NCBI GenBank assembly: GCA_905182995.1
Contig: CAJJDP010000094.1
Location: 102,119 to 166,118 of the forward strand
Source of the DNA: Paramecium octaurelia
Lineage: Eukaryota > Ciliophora > Oligohymenophorea > Peniculida > Parameciidae
DNA length: 64,000 nucleotides
Direction: 5' to 3'
Part shown: in pieces, positions 60,891 to 64,000 of the stretch
Layout: each line of letters begins with the position of its first letter
How positions within the stretch are numbered: position 1 is the first letter of the stretch
Made by a program: the position numbers and the translations under genes
Notes under the pieces: generated by a model
Told to the model about the DNA's origin: nothing
The model's database searches: none
Seen by the model: only the letters and a program-made list of their open reading frames with translations

Positions 60891-62840
60891 TCACCATTAA
60901 CTTATTTCTGCCTTCCATTTTTATATAAATTCATTTTCGCTGCTTATGTCTAATACATTTTATCTATAGATCTCTAATCCTTTATTTGGCTTTACGGTAA
61001 AGTAATTTAGATGTTTCAGATATATATCTGATGACAGATATTGCAATATTGGTGTGCATTGGAATTCTTAAAATAATAAGTTGTGAAAATCTGGATTAAA
61101 ATGAGGACTAATAAACAAAAATAGGATATTCACGTGTGTTTAATTATAATACGAATCATATTAACACTTTTAGAGTAATTTTTCAAAATAAGAGACATTC
61201 TTATTTAGTAGGACACCTAATTCTTTGATATTTATTTTATCCAATAAATATTTGTATATGTTTATTAATCCAGTTGGTAATTCATTATTCGATATTAATA
61301 ATTTGTATAGTTTTAATAGCACAAATTCAGATTTTATTTCAAAATCAATATCATGAAAGCAATCAATATATTATTAAACAACTTCTAATTGATATTCATG
61401 CTAGCTTAAAAATTAGGAAAGACCTGTATATAAACTGGCCTCAAAGACTAATTCTTTTTCATCTTTTAAATGAAATTCGATCTTAAGTTGCTATCTGATC
61501 AATTCTAAAAGTTAATACTTTTCGTTATTTTCTTTTATTGATGTCCTTTTATTTGCTTCATTTTTAAATTGTTCTTAAAAGATGCTTCTTAAAATATTCA
61601 ATAATCTCCATTTATGAACTTTTCTTTATTTTCTTGAAATAATCTATTTTGCCAAATACCTGATATCAAAAATCAATGAAACAATTTATTTCAGGCAGAT
61701 TACAATATCCTGACCAGAAAAAATAGCCAAATTAAATGAGTCGAATAGTGTTGCAATGACAGATTAAAATGGGACTATTTCATAAATTTGGATATCTTAA
61801 TTGATTTCAGGTTTCTTGATATCCAATATTAGTGGTTCGTGTATTAATTTGCAACTAAATCTTGATTGATAGAGATAGAATATGGCCAATTTTAAGTTTG
61901 AGTTCTGAACTTTTGATAATTCGCTAATGATTATATTACATTATGAATCAAGTAGATGATGGAAATAATAGAATATGATTGAGAGTAGAAAATCTGAAAA
62001 CTCTTAGGAAATGAAATTAATTTGTTGCAATTCTTGAAATTATTAAAGCAAAATGATGGATTTGAGTTTGCAATCTATGTTTACAATTGATTAATGCTCG
62101 ATTATGTATTTAGAATTGGATTGGGATAGAATATTCCTTATTCTGAGGAGGTCTAAGGCTTTTGAATAAGGAATGTGGTGCTATAATTAATTAACCATCT
62201 AAGGCAAGTCAACGTAGAGATCTTCAACTTCTTTGGTTTCTTTGAGATTGTAGATTGGGTTCCAACAATTGGGAACTATCTTATTCCAATATGAATAAAG
62301 CAAATCAAATGAAAATAGGGATACTGAAATATTAGTTGATTTTCCAACTGAGATGAGGTAATCGCTGAGATTGATGGATTCCAATTGGAGTACATTTTAA
62401 GGTTTAATAACTTTATCAATTTTTTGGAGTGCTACTTTGACACTACTCATTTCTGGGGATTTGATAAGTTCTTGAATTTCGGATATTGTGATTTAGTCTT
62501 CATCAATAAGTTTGCTAAAAACTTCTGTATTTTTGGTAATATTTTAGTTAATTTCTAGTTGCATTTGTTTTTATTGTTTAATTTGGTATATGTCACCTGA
62601 TTCAAACATTTTGCATAAATTATCTCCCAAGGATTCTCTAATTTATTTTTGTAATTCCAAGACTTATTCTTGATTCATTTCTTTGATTGCCTTAAGATTT
62701 TCTTCTTCGATTTATTAATATTCTTTTTCACTTAAGCCGTGAAACTAGGCACGATTGGGTTGAGGTGGGAGATCAACTTTGAATGTTTAAGGGAAGGAGA
62801 GTTGTTCATCTGATTATGGGATCTCCTTTTTTAACTTCAT
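60891..62840 (-). CDS. RPAP1-like RNA polymerase II-associated protein (640 aa)
   Basis: ATG 62840, TGA 60891-60893, one 27-nt intron (61633-61659), 641 codons. The first 100 residues contain RAQFHGLSEKEYQQIEEENL followed by KAIKEMNQEQVLELQKQIRE, which matches the RPAP1 N-terminal signature (ENL...M...EI...E...L...). The rest is a long all-helical repeat region consistent with RPAP1. Family role: chaperoning assembly and nuclear import of RNA polymerase II. It is shorter than animal RPAP1 (about 1400 aa), so the assignment rests mainly on the N-terminal motif. It is convergent with the phosphatase gene and divergent from adenylate kinase (47 bp between starts). Confidence 0.6.
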
Positions 62841-62887
62841 ACGCTGAGCAAAGAGTGATTATTTCATTAAATAAATATATATTGGAT

Positions 62888-63703
62888 ATGAAAAATCTCA
62901 TAATAAGATATGCAGCTAGTATTGCTAAGCCAGGATAATAATTCCTTGTTTTGTTTGGTGCTCCAGGAGTAATAAAGTGAATTAATATGAAATTAGGTTG
63001 GTAAAGGAACATTTGCAAAGTTATTGATCAACGATACTAAATTTAACCACATATCAACAGGAGATGAAATTCGTAAGATTTTGAAAGGCAATACATCCAA
63101 ATCATTTGATCCAAAATTAATAGCTACAATTAAAGACATAGTAGCAAAGGGTGGTCTTGTTTCAGATGAGATTGTGATGAACATCTTATAGGAAAAGTTG
63201 AAGGAGCCAGAGTCTGCAAAGGGAGTAATATTGGATGGATTCCCAAGAACATTAAGATAATTGGACTTATACGAAAAGATTTTACCAACAAATGTGGTTG
63301 TTAATGTGACTTTGAGAGCAGATATTTTGCTTGAAAAATTAGCTGCGTATTATTTAATAAAAAATATGTAAGTCGTCGTACTTGTGTTGGTTGTGGAACA
63401 GCTTTCAATGTATGTGACATCAACAGAGATGGCTATGTTATGGAGCCATTAAATCCAAAGAAGGAAGGAATCTGTGATGCTTGTGGCGGTAAATTAGTGG
63501 TTAGAGATGATGATAAGAAAGAAGTAAATGAATGAATTAACATCTAGGTTATAGAACAAAGAATGAAGGAATATGACGAAAAGACTCATCCCTTATTAGA
63601 TAGATACAGAGCAATGGGAGTGGTTATTGATTTTGAAGTCAAGAAAGGAAAAAAAGATTATCCAAGATTATGGGATTTGGTAAAATAAAAATTAAGAGTT
63701 TGA
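62888..63703 (+). CDS. Adenylate kinase, zinc-lid type (245 aa)
   Basis: ATG 62888, TGA 63701-63703; introns of 28, 26 and 24 nt give 246 codons. P-loop GAPGVGKGTFAK, AMP-binding HISTGDEIRK and DGFPRT are all present. The lid has CVGC...CDAC, a four-cysteine zinc site as in bacterial and some eukaryotic enzymes. The C-terminus has the DRYRAMG segment. It catalyses ATP + AMP = 2 ADP. The N-terminus MKNLIIRYAASIAKPGQQF is about 20 residues longer than the core and basic/hydrophobic, so mitochondrial targeting is possible. Confidence 0.93.
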
Positions 63704-63733
63704 AATAATTATATTTAATACATCATAATCTAT

Positions 63734-64000
63734 TCAAAATTTTATTGGTATTCTGGTCTATTCTGATTATACCTGCCTGTCTTACTGTAATATCTTCTCA
63801 CTATTGGATTCATATTAGCATCATACAAAATGGAACTGTTACTATTTCTGATATTTTAGGAAAACACACTTATTCCCTTCTTATCGACGCTAATTAATAT
63901 TGCACAACCCAATTCTGTGAAATACGCAAATAAATAATTATTAAAATAAAATAATAGAAAAAGCAATAAACATCTTAGAATTAGTTACTTCAAAAAGAGC
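63734..64000 (-). CDS. Partial gene at window end, unknown protein
   Basis: The minus strand reads in from 64000. Protein-like segments TELGCAILISVDKKGISVFS and DANMNPIVRRYYSKTGR are separated by a likely intron near 63912-63968, and a 20-nt intron (63753-63772) leads to TGA 63734-63736. The start lies beyond the window. No family recognised. It is convergent with adenylate kinase, with 30 bp between stops. Confidence 0.45.

Noticed and set aside
1..64000. CRISPR arrays, bacterial operons, ribosome binding sites, telomeric repeats, tRNA genes.
   Set aside because: No regularly spaced repeats, telomere tracts or cloverleaf patterns were seen; the genome is eukaryotic.

Overview
The window is ciliate macronuclear-type DNA, most likely from Paramecium or a close relative. 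Three lines of evidence agree. Long protein-like frames appear only when TAA and TAG are read as glutamine and TGA is the sole stop. Introns are tiny (18-37 nt, GT...AG), and removing them makes many gene models come out as exact multiples of three. Coding density is high, base composition is strongly AT-rich, and spacers are very short. All coordinates and lengths below use that code (TAA/TAG=Q). Frames that look closed under the standard code are usually only fragments of the real genes.

The scaffold is inflated by unmerged contig overlaps. At five joins (single N at 23127, 37149, 43071 and 45967; a 281-N gap at 33769-34049) the 1.3-1.8 kb before the join is repeated right after it in the same orientation. 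Collapsing these removes about 7.8 kb. The join at 6421 is different: genes A and B at 1-2.4 kb reappear inverted at 5.25-8.44 kb with small differences.

Layout. 1-8.4 kb: gene A (392 aa, unknown) and gene B (318 aa, seven-helix membrane protein) converge; then a ubiquitin-like/eS31 ribosomal fusion; then an unresolved membrane/coiled-coil gene; then inverted copies of A and B. 8.6-18.2 kb: small genes of unknown function and a 2542-aa ankyrin-WGR-PARP polymerase with an intact H-Y-E triad. 18.4-47.5 kb: a family of large cysteine-rich receptor-like proteins. P2 is full length (2074 aa, signal peptide, CGDG...C repeats, multi-pass C-terminus). P1 and P3 match only the N-terminal part of P2 and are truncated. 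Between them lie stretches of protein-like but unassembled frames. A DnaJ/Hsp40 gene follows P3. 47.7-64 kb is an ordinary compact gene-dense region: small membrane protein, pseudokinase-MORN protein, PHD/extended-PHD chromatin protein, two genes of unknown function, Ser/Thr kinase, dual-specificity phosphatase with a gelsolin-like tail, RPAP1-like protein and adenylate kinase. Several divergent pairs there have start codons only 15-47 bp apart, so they must share very small promoters.

The genes do not form one pathway. The window mixes housekeeping (eS31, adenylate kinase, DnaJ, RPAP1), signalling (kinase, phosphatase, PARP) and a recently duplicating surface-receptor family. No tRNA, rRNA, CRISPR or telomere repeat was recognised.
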